Positions 6,848-18,140 of a DNA stretch of 64,000 bases are shown piece after piece (within the stretch, counting starts at the first letter, position 1; each line of letters begins with the position of its first letter). Position numbers and translations under genes: made by a program. This DNA comes from Lysobacter concretionis Ko07 = DSM 16239 (GTDB taxonomy: Bacteria > Pseudomonadota > Gammaproteobacteria > Xanthomonadales > Xanthomonadaceae), in the NCBI RefSeq assembly GCF_000768345.1, contig NZ_AVPS01000010.1, forward strand, positions 57,567 to 121,566, given 5' to 3'. Below the pieces are notes generated by a model, which was given only the letters and a program-made list of their open reading frames with translations, ran no database searches and was not told the origin of the DNA.

Positions 6848-9247
6848 TCACGGGTCCCATTGCTGTTCGAGCTCGCGGATCTGCTCCAGCGCCCGTTTGC
6901 CCGCCGGCCCCAATGCCTCCATGAGTTGCCTGGCCAATGCCAGCGACTGGCGGGCCCCGGTGGTGTTGCCTGCCGCGTGCAGTGCGCGTGCGCGGGACAC
7001 TTCCAGCATCGCCGCCAGCGGATGTTGCTCGCCGTAGTTGTCGATGATCCGGGGCTGCAACCAGTCCAGGGTTTCCTGCGCCTGCAGTGGCTGGGCAGTG
7101 GCGGCCAGCGCGTCCACCAACCCCAGTCCTGCAGACAGGGTGATGGTGTTGGCGTCTCCGCCGGCGTGTTCGGTCGCCATCGCCATCGCCTCGCGCAGCA
7201 GCGGCAGGGCTTCCAGATGATGGCCCAGCACGTTGAGCGTCTTGCCGAGGTTGTTGATCAGCGCCGCCAGTGCGGCGGAAGGGCCGTACAGGTCGCGACG
7301 CAAGGCCAGTGCCCGCCGGAATATGTCCACGGCCTGGACGGCACGGCCAAGCTGTACTTCGGCGCCGGCCCAGTTGTTCAGCGTGTTGAGGGCGTCGGCG
7401 CTGCGGTCCTGCCCGAGCGCGGTCCAGATGTCGTAGGCCTGCTGGAGGTAGGTAACGGCTTCTTCAAACTGCGCCGCCTGGTAATAGGCTGTCCCCAGGT
7501 TGTTGATCAACACCGCCGTATCCCGATGCTCCCGGCCCGACAGCGCGATCCGCCCGGGCAGCGTGTCCTTCAGCGTCGCCAGCGCGCGCTGCGGGTCGCC
7601 CTGGGCCTGTTCGAGCTGCGCCTGCAGCAGGCGGCTGTCCAGCAATTGCGGCTCAAATCCGGGTTCCTGCATCCAGTACGCCTGCGCCTGCTGCAGCAGT
7701 TCGGCCGCGTCGGCCTTGTGGTTTTCGCGGAAGTTGACCTGGGCCAGGTCGTGCATGGCCATCGCGCGCACATCGGCGCGCACGTCGTCTTCCTCGAGCA
7801 GCTGCTCCAGCAAGGGGCGGGCGCCGGTGTAGTCGTTGAGCTGGAAATACAGTTCGGCCAGCGCGAGGCTGATGTCGGCGCGGCTGTCGGGGTCGTCGGC
7901 GAACTGCTCGTGGATGCGCCGGGCAGCCTCGTTCAGCACGTCCCTGGCGGAGACCTCGTCGTTGGCCTCCCGCTCGCCGGCACTGCGGAACATCAGTGAC
8001 AGGTACTGGCGGACAGCGTCGTTGCGGGCGGCTTCGCGGCGTGCGTTGTCGCGCTCCATCGCGGTTTCCCGGGTCTGCAGTGTCAGCGCCACCAGCCCGA
8101 TCGCCAGGCTGGCGAACAGTGCCGCGGTGAGTGCGAATGCCGTGCGGTGCCGCTGCAGCCGGCGCGCGAGCAGGTAGCCGAAGGTCGCATTGCGGGCCTT
8201 CACCGGCCGCTGTTCCAGGTGGGCGCGCAGGTCGTCGGCGAACGCGTCGACGGTCGGGTAGCGGTGCTGGGGGTTCACCTGCATGGCCTTCAGCACGATG
8301 CTGTCGAGGTCGCCGCGCACGGCATGCCGCTCGCTGCCGGTCAAGCGCTTGCTGGGCGGCACCGGATCCTGCAGCGACAGGCGCTCCATCGCGCGGATGA
8401 TCGGCAGTCCGCCCAGTTGCCACGGCCGCTGGCCGGCGAGGAGTTCGTACATCACCACGCCCAGCGCATAGACGTCGGTGGCGGTGGAGACCGGTTCGCC
8501 ACTGAGTTGTTCGGGCGCGCAGTAGTCCGGCGAGGCGCGGATGACCTGGGTGGCCTCCTCGGCCTCTCGGGACAGGGGCGAAAGCCGTTTGGCGATGCCG
8601 AAATCGAGCAGTTTCAGGCGACCTTCCGGCGTCACCAGCATGTTTGCCGGCTTCAGGTCGCGGTGGATGATCAGGTGCTGGTGGGCATGGCTCACCGCGG
8701 CGCAGGCCTGCAGCACCAGTTCCAGCCGCGCCGCCAGCGGCAAGCCGCGCGCGTGCGCGGTCAGGGCCACGCCTTCCACGTACTCCATCACCGCGTAGGG
8801 CATGCCCTCGTGCTCGCCGCCGTCGAGCAGGTGGGCGATCCCGGGGTGCTCCAGGCGCGCAAGGATGCGCCGCTCCGCCGCGAAACGCGCACGGTCTTCA
8901 GCGGAATCGAACGCCATGAGCAGTTTCAGCGCGGCGCGCTGCTGGAAGTCGTTGCCGACCCGGTGGCTGAGGTACACCTCGCCCATGCCGCCGCGGCCGA
9001 GCAGGGATTGCACCTGCCAGCACCCGACTTCGGTGCCCGGCCACAGCCGCGGAGCCTGTTCGCTGCCGTCGGCTGCGGGCGAACTTTCACCGTGGCTGTC
9101 GTTGGCCCGCAGCAGGGCCGCCACTTCTGCCCGGACGGCCTCGTCGTCTTCCAGTTCCCGCAGTGCATCCGCGCGTTGAGCTGACGGCAACTCGACGATG
9201 CGGTCGAACAGCTCCCATACCCGCAGCCAGTGCTCCGAATCGTGCAT
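6848..9247 (-). CDS. Transmembrane serine/threonine protein kinase with C-terminal TPR domain
   Basis: The 799-residue product has a cytoplasmic Hanks-type kinase domain: glycine loop GRGGMG (84-89), catalytic Lys108, HRDLKPAN (195-202), DFG (215-217) and APEQ (244-247). One membrane helix lies at about 369-391 and a periplasmic TPR-rich region fills roughly 470-799. All catalytic residues are present, so it should be active. The start at 9247 is chosen because GGGAAAGGAAG directly precedes it; the open frame reaches 9490 without a better site. A TATGAT-like -10 lies at 9329-9334 on this strand, about 80 bases upstream of the start codon. Its neighbour is the ECF-like sigma factor, an arrangement typical of signalling pairs in this bacterial group. 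Confidence 0.93.
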   Translation of the reverse strand: MHDSEHWLRVWELFDRIVELPSAQRADALRELEDDEAVRAEVAALLRANDSHGESSPAADGSEQAPRLWPGTEVGCWQVQSLLGRGGMGEVYLSHRVGNDFQQRAALKLLMAFDSAEDRARFAAERRILARLEHPGIAHLLDGGEHEGMPYAVMEYVEGVALTAHARGLPLAARLELVLQACAAVSHAHQHLIIHRDLKPANMLVTPEGRLKLLDFGIAKRLSPLSREAEEATQVIRASPDYCAPEQLSGEPVSTATDVYALGVVMYELLAGQRPWQLGGLPIIRAMERLSLQDPVPPSKRLTGSERHAVRGDLDSIVLKAMQVNPQHRYPTVDAFADDLRAHLEQRPVKARNATFGYLLARRLQRHRTAFALTAALFASLAIGLVALTLQTRETAMERDNARREAARNDAVRQYLSLMFRSAGEREANDEVSARDVLNEAARRIHEQFADDPDSRADISLALAELYFQLNDYTGARPLLEQLLEEDDVRADVRAMAMHDLAQVNFRENHKADAAELLQQAQAYWMQEPGFEPQLLDSRLLQAQLEQAQGDPQRALATLKDTLPGRIALSGREHRDTAVLINNLGTAYYQAAQFEEAVTYLQQAYDIWTALGQDRSADALNTLNNWAGAEVQLGRAVQAVDIFRRALALRRDLYGPSAALAALINNLGKTLNVLGHHLEALPLLREAMAMATEHAGGDANTITLSAGLGLVDALAATAQPLQAQETLDWLQPRIIDNYGEQHPLAAMLEVSRARALHAAGNTTGARQSLALARQLMEALGPAGKRALEQIRELEQQWDP

Positions 9248-9585
9248 CTTCCTTTCCCCGATTTTGGCGCTGACCGGGTGTGCTCTTTCCGAGCTTCCCG
9301 GCTTGCGCCATGTCCTTATGTCGTTCCGATCATAGCCAAGCTTCCCGATGCTTCGCTCTGGTGCCGGTTTGACGGGGTTGGCGGCGGTTTGCAGCCGTTG
9401 ACCTCTCGCCCCGGGCGTGGCCCGGTGCAATTGGCCGCGAGGCGCGGTCCGGCCGCCTTCACCTCTGGTAAATGTGACCAAAATGGGCAAACATAGCCGC
9501 GGGCTGACAGGAGTTGGCTGCGACGAGGGGGTCAGGTCAGGGGAGGGGCACAGGACGTGCCGAGCTGGATGCCATTCCCGAACCA

Positions 9586-9624
9586 GAAGGAGCGCGTTTC
9601 CCCGGGGAGCGCGCTCCTTCTTTT
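9586..9624 (+). terminator. Orphan intrinsic terminator
   Basis: A perfect 11-base stem (GAAGGAGCGCG at 9586-9596, its complement at 9610-9620), with an inner CCCCGGGG pairing, is followed by TTTT. It reads on the plus strand, yet no plus-strand gene lies upstream. It may end a small RNA beginning somewhere in 9490-9560. The 9248-9843 stretch otherwise holds only the groES promoter and no convincing gene. Confidence 0.65.
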
Positions 9625-9698
9625 CCTGCCACCGGGCCGTGCCGCGCCGCGCGCCGGCCGGGTCGCCTCATTGGCGGCAAAGAATCTGCGCCCCGGCC

Positions 9699-9727
9699 CT
9701 TGAAAGCCCGACGGCGTGCCCCATCTT
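9699..9727 (+). promoter_or_regulatory. Sigma32 (heat-shock) promoter for groESL
   Basis: CCCTTGAAA (its -35 core CTTGAAA at 9699-9705) is separated by 13 bases from CCCCATCTT (9719-9727), almost the textbook RpoH promoter. Transcription would start near 9735, giving a leader of about 110 bases before groES. I see no CIRCE operator (TTAGCACTC inverted repeat) in this interval. Confidence 0.88.
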
Positions 9728-9843
9728 CCTTCGCAGTCCCGGTTCGCCGGGCGCGTTGGCTGCCCGATACGCCCTCGTCATCGGCAGCAGACGCCCACAT
9801 TGCGCTGTTATCGACCCTTTCAACCATCTAGAGGTTGCTGAAA

Positions 9844-10131
9844 ATGAATATCAAGCCGCTGTTCGATCGCGTGGTCATCAAACGCATGGAAGAAGAAAAG
9901 ATGTCCGCTGGCGGCATCGTGATCCCGGATTCGGCCACCGAGAAGCCGATCAAGGGCGAAGTCGTCGCCGTCGGCGAAGGCAAGATCCTGGACAACGGCA
10001 GCGTGCGCGCGCCGAAGGTCAAGGCCGGCGACAAGGTGCTGTTCGGCAAGTACAGCGGCACCGAGGTCAAGCTGGACGGTACCGACCTGCTGGTGGTCAA
10101 GGAAGACGACATCTTCGCGATCCTCGGCTGA
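9844..10131 (+). CDS. groES: Co-chaperonin GroES
   Basis: The 95-residue protein is a full-length GroES with the mobile loop ([16 protein letters not shown], residues 15-30) that docks on GroEL and the conserved [13 protein letters not shown] strand. It caps the GroEL cylinder to make the folding chamber in the cytoplasm. The start at 9844 gives the canonical MNIKPL N-terminus, preceded by an AGAGG site. It leads a two-gene operon with groEL 103 bases downstream and is driven by the sigma32-type promoter at 9699-9727. Confidence 0.98.
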   Translation: MNIKPLFDRVVIKRMEEEKMSAGGIVIPDSATEKPIKGEVVAVGEGKILDNGSVRAPKVKAGDKVLFGKYSGTEVKLDGTDLLVVKEDDIFAILG

Positions 10132-10231
10132 TCCGAGACATTGCCGGCATGCCCGGCCAGGAAGCCGGCTTCCAATCCGCGGTTCCACACACCAAATTTC
10201 CCATTCCAAATCACGTTTTTTGAGGTTCTAG

Positions 10232-11872
<1,641 letters not shown>

Positions 11873-11900
11873 TTCCCGCCTGAGCGGTATCCCAAGACGA

Positions 11901-11932
11901 AAAAGCCCCCGCAGCGATGCGGGGGCTTTTTT
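11901..11932 (+). terminator. Intrinsic terminator of groESL
   Basis: AAAAGCCCCCGC, a short GATG-type loop and GCGGGGGCTTTTTT form a classic rho-independent terminator 28 bases after the groEL stop. Confidence 0.95.
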
Positions 11933-12249
11933 CATGTCTTTTCCGTTGGGTAGACGCGCGAGCGTTAGATCCCGGGCCTCGGCCGCACATCAAATAGCAG
12001 CGTTGGCACGCTGACCTCCACCGTCCTTGCCGGCCAGGTTCCCCGCACGTCGCGGCCCAGGCCGGTGGCGGTGGCGGTGGTGCTGCGGGATCTTGCGAAC
12101 GATTCCATCGCACCCGTTGAGTCCATCCATACCGCCGTGGGTGACCCGTTCGCGGTACTGGTTGTTTCCCCCGGCCTCTTCTTTCTCAGCCTTCGTCGCG
12201 GGTTTGTCCAGGCTTTTCAGTCCGCGCTTCGTTTATGTACCCGTTGGTT

Positions 12250-12363
12250 CTATTTTGCACTGCAGCGTGCAACCGCACTAACAACTCCTTCACAGTCGAT
12301 CCGCATCCCGACGTGGGGGAGGGAGCAGGCCCGCAACCGGTTCGTCCGGTGCGGGCTTTTTTT
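12250..12363 (+). ncRNA. Candidate small RNA or transcribed leader ending in an intrinsic terminator
   Basis: TTGCAC and GTGCAA (12255-12272) form a small hairpin. About 55 bases later GCCCGCAACCGG pairs with CCGGTGCGGGC (12329-12356), followed by seven T residues to 12363. No open frame fits this stretch. It could be an independent small RNA, or a premature terminator in the 5' leader of the protease gene that starts at 12532. A TTCTATTTT just upstream resembles a -10 box but a -35 is not clear. The rest of 11933-12531 shows no gene. Confidence 0.45.
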
Positions 12364-12531
12364 ATGGGTGCAGTGGCGGTTCGCGGGTTTGGCCGCTCAG
12401 GCGTCGCTGAAGCGTTTATCCCTTGGCGGCGATGCAAAAGGCGTTCAGCCCCGGTCCAGCCTTGGCTCGGGCGTGGGCGGCGACTCCCGTCGACGCCTCC
12501 ACTCACTGTCCTTGCAATGAAGGGGTATTCC

Positions 12532-13926
12532 ATGAGCATGCTTGCCCGCGCCATCACAGTGGCGCTTGGTTCCGTTGTCTGCGTCACCTCCGCCCATGCC
12601 GCCACTTACGTGGTGACCGCCCACCAGAACAAGTTCGACCGCCCGCTGGCCGCGAAGGTCGAGGCCGCCGGCGGCACCATCACCGCGCGCCTGCCTCAGA
12701 TCGGCGTGGTCATTGTCGAGTCCGACAACCCCCACTTCGCCAGCCGTGCCGGCAAAGTGCAGGGTGTGCGGTCGGCAGTCGCCGATGTGACCCTGCAGTT
12801 CGAACAGCCCCAGCCGCAGCAGCTCGACCCCGACGCATTCACCAACCCGCCGAACTCGACTGACGACGACCGCTTCTTCGATCTGCAGTGGGGCCACGCC
12901 GCGATCGACGCGGCCGGCGCCTGGAACGCCGGTTACCGCGGCGAAGGCGCGACCGTCGCCGTGCTCGATTCGGGCCTGTACTGCGACCATCTGGAGTTCG
13001 CCGACAATTTGCTGGCGGCCGACTCGGCCTCGTTCGTACCAGGCGAGGGTTATTGCAACACCGTCGGCAGCGCCCACGGCACCCATACCGCCGGCACCAT
13101 CCTCGCCGGTGACAACGGCGCCGGCACCATCGGTGTCGCCCCCGAGGCCAAGCTGATCGCGGTCAAGGTACTCAGTGAGACCACTGGCAGCGGCAGCTTC
13201 GGCGGCATCATCCAGGGCATCGTCCACGCCGCCGAACACGGCGCCGACGTCATCAACATGAGCCTGGGCGTGAGAGGTGGGCTGGACTCGCGGGGCAATG
13301 CCGTGGCCGAGCTGGTCAATGCGACCAAGCGTGCGGTGCAGTACGCGGCCAGCAAGAACGCGCTGGTGGTCGCTTCGGCCGGCAACGACGGCCGCGACCT
13401 GGACCACGCCAGCGGGATCGAGGTCTGCGATGACGACGGCTTGTGCTACCGCGCCAACCTGAAGGCATTTCCGGCCGGGTTGCCGGGTGTGATCTCGGTT
13501 TCGGCGACCGCGCCGACCGGCTGGGCCACCGACTTCGAAACCGACCTGGACCACTTGGCGAGTTACAGCAACTACGGCCAGTCGGCCATCGACTTCGCTG
13601 CGCCGGGTGGCGACTTCGTCTATCCGGGCAACGAGTTATGCACGGTCGGCGGCGTGTTCCATTACTGCTTCGTGTTCGACTATGTGATGAGTTCGACCTC
13701 CGTTATTGGCGGCGATAGCTATTACGGTTGGAGCGCTGGCACCAGCATGGCGGCGCCGCATGTGTCGGGCGTGGCCGCGCTGATCGTCGGCAAGTACGGC
13801 GGCGAAATGTCGCCCAAGGCAGTGGAGCGCATCCTGCGCCAGTCCGCCGACGACCTCGGCAAGCCCGGCAACGACAGCCATTACGGCAGCGGCCGGGTCA
13901 ACGCCGCGCGCGCTGTGGCCGACTGA
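12532..13926 (+). CDS. Secreted S8 family serine peptidase (subtilase)
   Basis: The 464-residue preproprotein has a signal peptide ending at AHA (residue 23) and a short inhibitor-type propeptide (about 25-95). The subtilisin catalytic domain follows, with Asp146 (VAVLDSG), His182 (HGTHTAG), the oxyanion Asn285 (ASAGND) and Ser405 (GTSMAAPH). All catalytic residues are in place, so it should be an active exported endopeptidase. Two Cys pairs (CDDDGLC, and CTVGGVFHYC) suggest disulfides. AAGGGG 6 bases before the ATG at 12532 sets the start. No C-terminal pre-peptidase or autotransporter domain is present. It lies between a leader-type terminator and its own downstream terminator, so it is a single-gene unit. 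Confidence 0.95.
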   Translation: MSMLARAITVALGSVVCVTSAHAATYVVTAHQNKFDRPLAAKVEAAGGTITARLPQIGVVIVESDNPHFASRAGKVQGVRSAVADVTLQFEQPQPQQLDPDAFTNPPNSTDDDRFFDLQWGHAAIDAAGAWNAGYRGEGATVAVLDSGLYCDHLEFADNLLAADSASFVPGEGYCNTVGSAHGTHTAGTILAGDNGAGTIGVAPEAKLIAVKVLSETTGSGSFGGIIQGIVHAAEHGADVINMSLGVRGGLDSRGNAVAELVNATKRAVQYAASKNALVVASAGNDGRDLDHASGIEVCDDDGLCYRANLKAFPAGLPGVISVSATAPTGWATDFETDLDHLASYSNYGQSAIDFAAPGGDFVYPGNELCTVGGVFHYCFVFDYVMSSTSVIGGDSYYGWSAGTSMAAPHVSGVAALIVGKYGGEMSPKAVERILRQSADDLGKPGNDSHYGSGRVNAARAVAD

Positions 13927-13961
13927 GCCGTGCCCCGGCATTGAGCCGCTTGGACTGAACC

Positions 13962-13993
13962 AACGGCCGCCCGTGAGGGCGGCCGTTTTGGTT
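13962..13993 (+). terminator. Intrinsic terminator after the subtilase gene
   Basis: AACGGCCGCC and GGGCGGCCGTT form a stem around a CGTGA loop, followed by TTGGTT. It sits 35 bases after the protease stop and just before glnE. Confidence 0.85.
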
Positions 13994-14021
13994 CGTGTCG
14001 CGCGTGCCATCATCGTTGTCG

Positions 14022-16868
14022 ATGAAAGACGTACCCGACTTCGACCCCGATGCCATCGTCGCTCGCGCGCTCGATCGCCTGCGTGCCGTCGGCGACCTCG
14101 ACCAGGCCGACTGTGCACGCCTGAGGCCGGTGGCGATCGCCAGCGACTTCGCGATCGCCACCCTGGTTCGCCAACCCGCGTTGCTGGCCCGGCTGCTGGC
14201 GGACGACGGCGATGCGGCGTTGCCGGTACCTGGGCTGGTCGCCGACAACCGCGACCAGTGGCCGTCGCTGCTGCGGCGCTATCGCACCGCCGAGTCGACC
14301 CGGCTGGTCTGGCGTGACGTGCACGGGATGGACGATGTGGATGCCACCCTGGCGGGCAGTACGGCGCTGGCCGAAACCTGCCTGCGGCTCGCGCTGGAGG
14401 CGCTGGAGCAGGAGTTCGGCGCCCGCCACGGATTCGTGCGCCGTGCGGACGGCAGCGCGCAACGACTGGTCGCGTTCGGGCTGGGCAAGCTGGGCGGCGG
14501 CGAGCTGAATTTCAGCTCCGACGTCGATCTGGTCTACGGCTACGAGCAACCGGTCGATCCGCAGCGGGAGACCAGCGACGGTGCGCGCCCGCTCGCGGCC
14601 GAGAACTACTTTTCCCGGCTGGGCCAGCAACTGGCCAAGCTGCTGGACGAGGTCACCGGCGACGGCTTCTGCCACCGCGTCGACCTGCGCCTGCGCCCCT
14701 ACGGCAACGCCGGACGGATTGCGTGGTCGTTCCCGGCCATGGAGCAGTACTTCCAGCGCGAGGGGCGCGACTGGGAGCGCTACGCCTGGCAGAAGGCGCG
14801 ACCGGTCGCCGGCGATCTCCAGGCCGGCGAGCACTTCCTGGAGACGCTGCGCCCGTTCGTGTATCGCCGGTATCTCGACTACGGGGCGCTCGACGGACTG
14901 CGTGCGATGAAGGCGGCGATTGCCGCCGAGGTGGCGCGCAAGGAGCTGGCCGACGACATCAAGCGCGGCCCGGGCGGTATCCGCGAGGTCGAGTTCCTCG
15001 CCCAGGCGCTGCAGCTGATCCGCGGCGGCCGCGAGCCGGGGCTGCGCCAACGCGCCCTGCAGCCGGCGCTGGCGGCGCTGGTGGAAGCCCATCAGATCGA
15101 ACCCGGAGCCGGCACCGCGTTGGCCGAGGCCTACCGCTTCCTGCGCCGGCTGGAAAACCGGCTGCAGATGCTGCGCGACGAGCAGACCCATGCCCTGCCT
15201 GTTGATCCCATCGACCGGGCGCGCATCGCGCAGGGTCTGGGTTATCGGGAGTGGAGCCAGTTGCTTGACGCGCTGGAGCGGCGTCGCGAGGTCATCAGTG
15301 AGGAGTTCCACGCCCTGCTGGCACCACGTGAACGCCAGCAGGCGCCCGGTGCACTGGCCGATTACTGGCTTGCGTTGCCCGATGGCGGCAATGCCGCTGC
15401 ATTGGCGGATGCGGGTTTTGATGAGGTTGACGAAGCCGATGGCCTGCTGCGCGATTTCGTCCGCCGCCCTGGCGTGTGCGGGCTGTCCGACAGCACCCGC
15501 GCACGTCTGGACCGGGTGTTGCCGGCGTTCCTGCAGGGCGTGGCCCGCTCCCGCCAGCCACTGCTCGCGCTGCGGCGCCTGCTCGCGCTGCTGCACAACA
15601 TCCTGCGTCGCAGCGCGTACCTGGCTTTGCTCGACGAACAGCCGGTAGCGCTGGCGCGGCTGGTCGAGGTCATCAGCCAGAGCGCCATGCTGGCGGAGCG
15701 ACTGACGGTCCACCCGTTGCTGCTGGACGAACTGCTCGACTCGCGCGTCACCGGGCCGCTGCCGGGCCGTGACGAGTTGATCGCCGCCTGCGTCGGTGTG
15801 GCCGGAGCCGGCGACGATACCGCCGGCGATGATGTCGAAGCGGTCCTCAACGCACTCAACGAGGTGCGCCAGGCGCTGAGTTTCCGTATCGCGATGGCGC
15901 ATCGTGACGCTCGCCAGCCGGCGGTCGATACCGCGCGGCAATTGACCTGGCTCGCTGACGGCGTCATCCAGCGGGTGCTTACGCTGGCCGAACGCGAGAT
16001 CCGTACCGTCCACGGCCGTCTGTCGGGGGCGCGGTTCGCGGTATTGGGGTACGGCAGCCTCGGCGGCGGCGAACTGGGTTTCGGCTCCGATCTCGACCTG
16101 GTGTTCCTGTATGACTCGGGTGACGACCCAGGTGATGAGGTCGGCGGCGACAGCGTGCTGTCCGATGGCGTGCGCCCGCTGGACGCCTCACGCTGGTTTG
16201 CGCGCCTGGCGCAGAAAATCGTTGCCCTGCTCGGAGCGCCCTCGACGGCCGGACGCCTGTACGACGTCGATGTGCGCCTGCGCCCGGACGGCGCGAAGGG
16301 GCTGCTGGTATCGACCCTGGCCAGCTTTGCCGACTATCAGCGCAGCCGCGCATGGAGCTGGGAACACCAGGCGCTGGTGCGCGCGCGCCCGGTGGCGGGC
16401 GATCCGGGTCTGGGCGCGGAATTCGAGGCAATCCGCAGCGAGATCCTGGCGCGCACGCGCGATCCGCAGCAGCTGCGCGCCGATGTCGCCGGAATGCGCC
16501 TGCGGATGCGCGCGGAACTGGACCGCAGCGATGCCGCCGTGTTCGACCTCAAGCAGGGCGAGGGCGGACTGGTGGATCTGGAGTTCCTGTTGCAGGCGCT
16601 CGTGCTCGATCACGCCGACGCCGCGCCGGAACTGCTGCTGTCGCGCGATACGCCAGGGTTGATCGAGGCGATGCAGGCCGCTGGGGTGTTCGATCCCGAC
16701 ACCCATGAGCGCCTGCAGGCGGCCCACGCCACCCTGCTGTCACGCGGACTCGACTGCACCCTGGACCGTCGTGCACGCCGGGTGGGCCGGGACGAGGCGG
16801 TGCAGCAGGCACGCGCGGACATCCGGGCGGCGGTACTGGCGCACGGGCTGGATTTCAGCACTGGCTGA
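14022..16868 (+). CDS. glnE: Bifunctional glutamine synthetase adenylyltransferase/deadenylylase GlnE
   Basis: The 948-residue enzyme adds AMP to, or removes it from, glutamine synthetase in response to PII, tuning nitrogen assimilation. Two nucleotidyltransferase domains are seen: the adenylyl-removing half with [18 protein letters not shown] (about 155-172) and the adenylylating half with [18 protein letters not shown] near residue 680, each with its metal-binding G-S-D-x-D (or S-S-D-x-D) motif. Length matches the family. The start is uncertain: ATG 14022 begins MKDVPDFDP, while a GTG at 13995 abuts the terminator; neither has a clear ribosome-binding site. It stands alone; glnA is not in the window. 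Confidence 0.95.
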   Translation: MKDVPDFDPDAIVARALDRLRAVGDLDQADCARLRPVAIASDFAIATLVRQPALLARLLADDGDAALPVPGLVADNRDQWPSLLRRYRTAESTRLVWRDVHGMDDVDATLAGSTALAETCLRLALEALEQEFGARHGFVRRADGSAQRLVAFGLGKLGGGELNFSSDVDLVYGYEQPVDPQRETSDGARPLAAENYFSRLGQQLAKLLDEVTGDGFCHRVDLRLRPYGNAGRIAWSFPAMEQYFQREGRDWERYAWQKARPVAGDLQAGEHFLETLRPFVYRRYLDYGALDGLRAMKAAIAAEVARKELADDIKRGPGGIREVEFLAQALQLIRGGREPGLRQRALQPALAALVEAHQIEPGAGTALAEAYRFLRRLENRLQMLRDEQTHALPVDPIDRARIAQGLGYREWSQLLDALERRREVISEEFHALLAPRERQQAPGALADYWLALPDGGNAAALADAGFDEVDEADGLLRDFVRRPGVCGLSDSTRARLDRVLPAFLQGVARSRQPLLALRRLLALLHNILRRSAYLALLDEQPVALARLVEVISQSAMLAERLTVHPLLLDELLDSRVTGPLPGRDELIAACVGVAGAGDDTAGDDVEAVLNALNEVRQALSFRIAMAHRDARQPAVDTARQLTWLADGVIQRVLTLAEREIRTVHGRLSGARFAVLGYGSLGGGELGFGSDLDLVFLYDSGDDPGDEVGGDSVLSDGVRPLDASRWFARLAQKIVALLGAPSTAGRLYDVDVRLRPDGAKGLLVSTLASFADYQRSRAWSWEHQALVRARPVAGDPGLGAEFEAIRSEILARTRDPQQLRADVAGMRLRMRAELDRSDAAVFDLKQGEGGLVDLEFLLQALVLDHADAAPELLLSRDTPGLIEAMQAAGVFDPDTHERLQAAHATLLSRGLDCTLDRRARRVGRDEAVQQARADIRAAVLAHGLDFSTG

Positions 16869-16952
16869 GAACCGCCGATCGAGGACGGCGAGTCGCCGAT
16901 GGTTCCTGCGACAGCACGGCTCCGCAAGTTGCCACGCCGCCGTCCCGCACAG

Positions 16953-17040
16953 GTAGGAGCGACGTCAGTCGCGACCTGTAGATCGTGTCCAACATCCGTA
17001 GCCTCGCGGCTGAGGCCGCTCCTACAACAGCAACAGCAAC
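16953..17040. repeat. REP inverted pair followed by AACAGC tandem repeat
   Basis: GTAGGAGCGACGTCAGTCGC begins a plus-oriented REP at 16953-16976, and a minus-oriented partner occupies 17004-17025 ending CTCCTAC. The inner spacer (GATCGTGTCCAACAT) is the complement of the spacer in the array at 48931-49261, so they are one family. AACAGC is repeated 2.5 times at 17026-17040. The element lies between the glnE stop and the converging ELM1-like gene. Confidence 0.85.
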
Positions 17041-17058
17041 TTGCCGGCCAGCCGGGCG

Positions 17059-18015
17059 TTACAGCCCGAGCCGACGCTTCACTTCCGCGGCCACGCGCGC
17101 GGTTTCGCGCAGTGGCGTCACCGTGAACGGTGCCAGGGTGTCATCCAACGGCCGCACCCGTCCCAGTTCGAGCAGGCGCTCGACGAACCGTCGCGGTCGG
17201 CCCGACAGTTGCGCCAGGCCGGCGACGAACACCGGCACGTCGGTGGCGCAGGCTTCCGACAGCATGTTGACCGAGTCGGCCGTGCAGACGATGCGGTCGG
17301 CGCAGGCGAGCAGACCGGGGTAGGGGTTGGCGCCATCGCCCGGGCCGCTCCACACGAGTCCGCTGCGACCGGCGACGTGGTGACGCAGACGCTCGGCGAG
17401 CGCGGCGGGCGTGCGGCGGGACGTGGTCACCAGCAGGCAGCCGCCTTCGGCTTCGGTCGTGCGCTGCACGCCGGTGACGATGGTCTCCAGCAGTGCCGGG
17501 TCGAATCGCGCGTGCGCGCTGGCGCCGCCCAGCAACAGCGCGGTGCGGGGCTGCGGCAGGGTGGCCAGCGCACCGAAGTGCACGCGCGCGGCGGCCAGCC
17601 AGTCGTCATCGACCGGGTGCAGGCTGCCGAGCATCGCGATCACGTTGTCGCCGTCCAGCCGGTCGTGTTCGGGGGCGATCACCAGATCCCAGTGCCGCGT
17701 CGGGATGCGCGGATCGAGGATCTGCACCGTTTGCGCGCCCCGCCGGCGCAGGACACGCGTCGCCAGCGCGGCCTGCCGCCCGCACCCGATAGCCAGCTCC
17801 GGCGGCGTGCGCAGGGCCAGGGCGAAGCTGGCGCCGAAGGCGTGCTCCGCGAACGCGCCGCGCGGCGCGGTCCAGCGCCACGGCGCGTGCGTGTGCAGCG
17901 TCCATTCGCGCGCGGGCCGGCCCAGTGCCGCGGCCAGCGCGAGGACCTGGCGCAGGTTGCCGGCGTGGCCGTCGCAGAGCGTCCAGGTCGCCGAACGGGT
18001 GCCCGAGTGTTCCAT
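17059..18015 (-). CDS. ELM1/DUF1022 family protein (GT-B-like)
   Basis: The 318-residue protein matches the bacterial 'mitochondrial fission ELM1-like' family: WTLCDGHAGNLRQV at the N-terminus, VIAPEHDRL mid-protein and a C-terminal half with TADSVNMLSEACATDVPVFV that resembles nucleotide-sugar-binding folds. Its biochemical role in bacteria is not established; a glycosyltransferase-like activity on envelope sugars is a guess based on fold. The start at 18015 gives MEHSG and a normal family length. It converges on glnE and is divergent from the nitroreductase gene across 125 bases, where TACAAT occurs on the plus strand. Confidence 0.8.
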   Translation of the reverse strand: MEHSGTRSATWTLCDGHAGNLRQVLALAAALGRPAREWTLHTHAPWRWTAPRGAFAEHAFGASFALALRTPPELAIGCGRQAALATRVLRRRGAQTVQILDPRIPTRHWDLVIAPEHDRLDGDNVIAMLGSLHPVDDDWLAAARVHFGALATLPQPRTALLLGGASAHARFDPALLETIVTGVQRTTEAEGGCLLVTTSRRTPAALAERLRHHVAGRSGLVWSGPGDGANPYPGLLACADRIVCTADSVNMLSEACATDVPVFVAGLAQLSGRPRRFVERLLELGRVRPLDDTLAPFTVTPLRETARVAAEVKRRLGL

Positions 18016-18140
18016 ATTCGACTGTAATCCGTTCCGAAGTGACTGCCTGTTGCGAATCCGGCCATGCCCTACAATTGCCGCCTTGGCAGCGATGTGCGTT
18101 GCCGCACCCATTCAATCCATTGCCCTTGCGGAGATCATAG

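Noticed and set aside
9491..9843. Possible CIRCE operator before groES
   Set aside because: I looked for TTAGCACTC with its inverted partner and found none; only the sigma32-type promoter is supported.
17026..17040. AACAGC repeat as a phase-variation tract
   Set aside because: It is intergenic, only 2.5 copies here and 4 at 22844-22867, with no promoter or start codon close enough to be switched.
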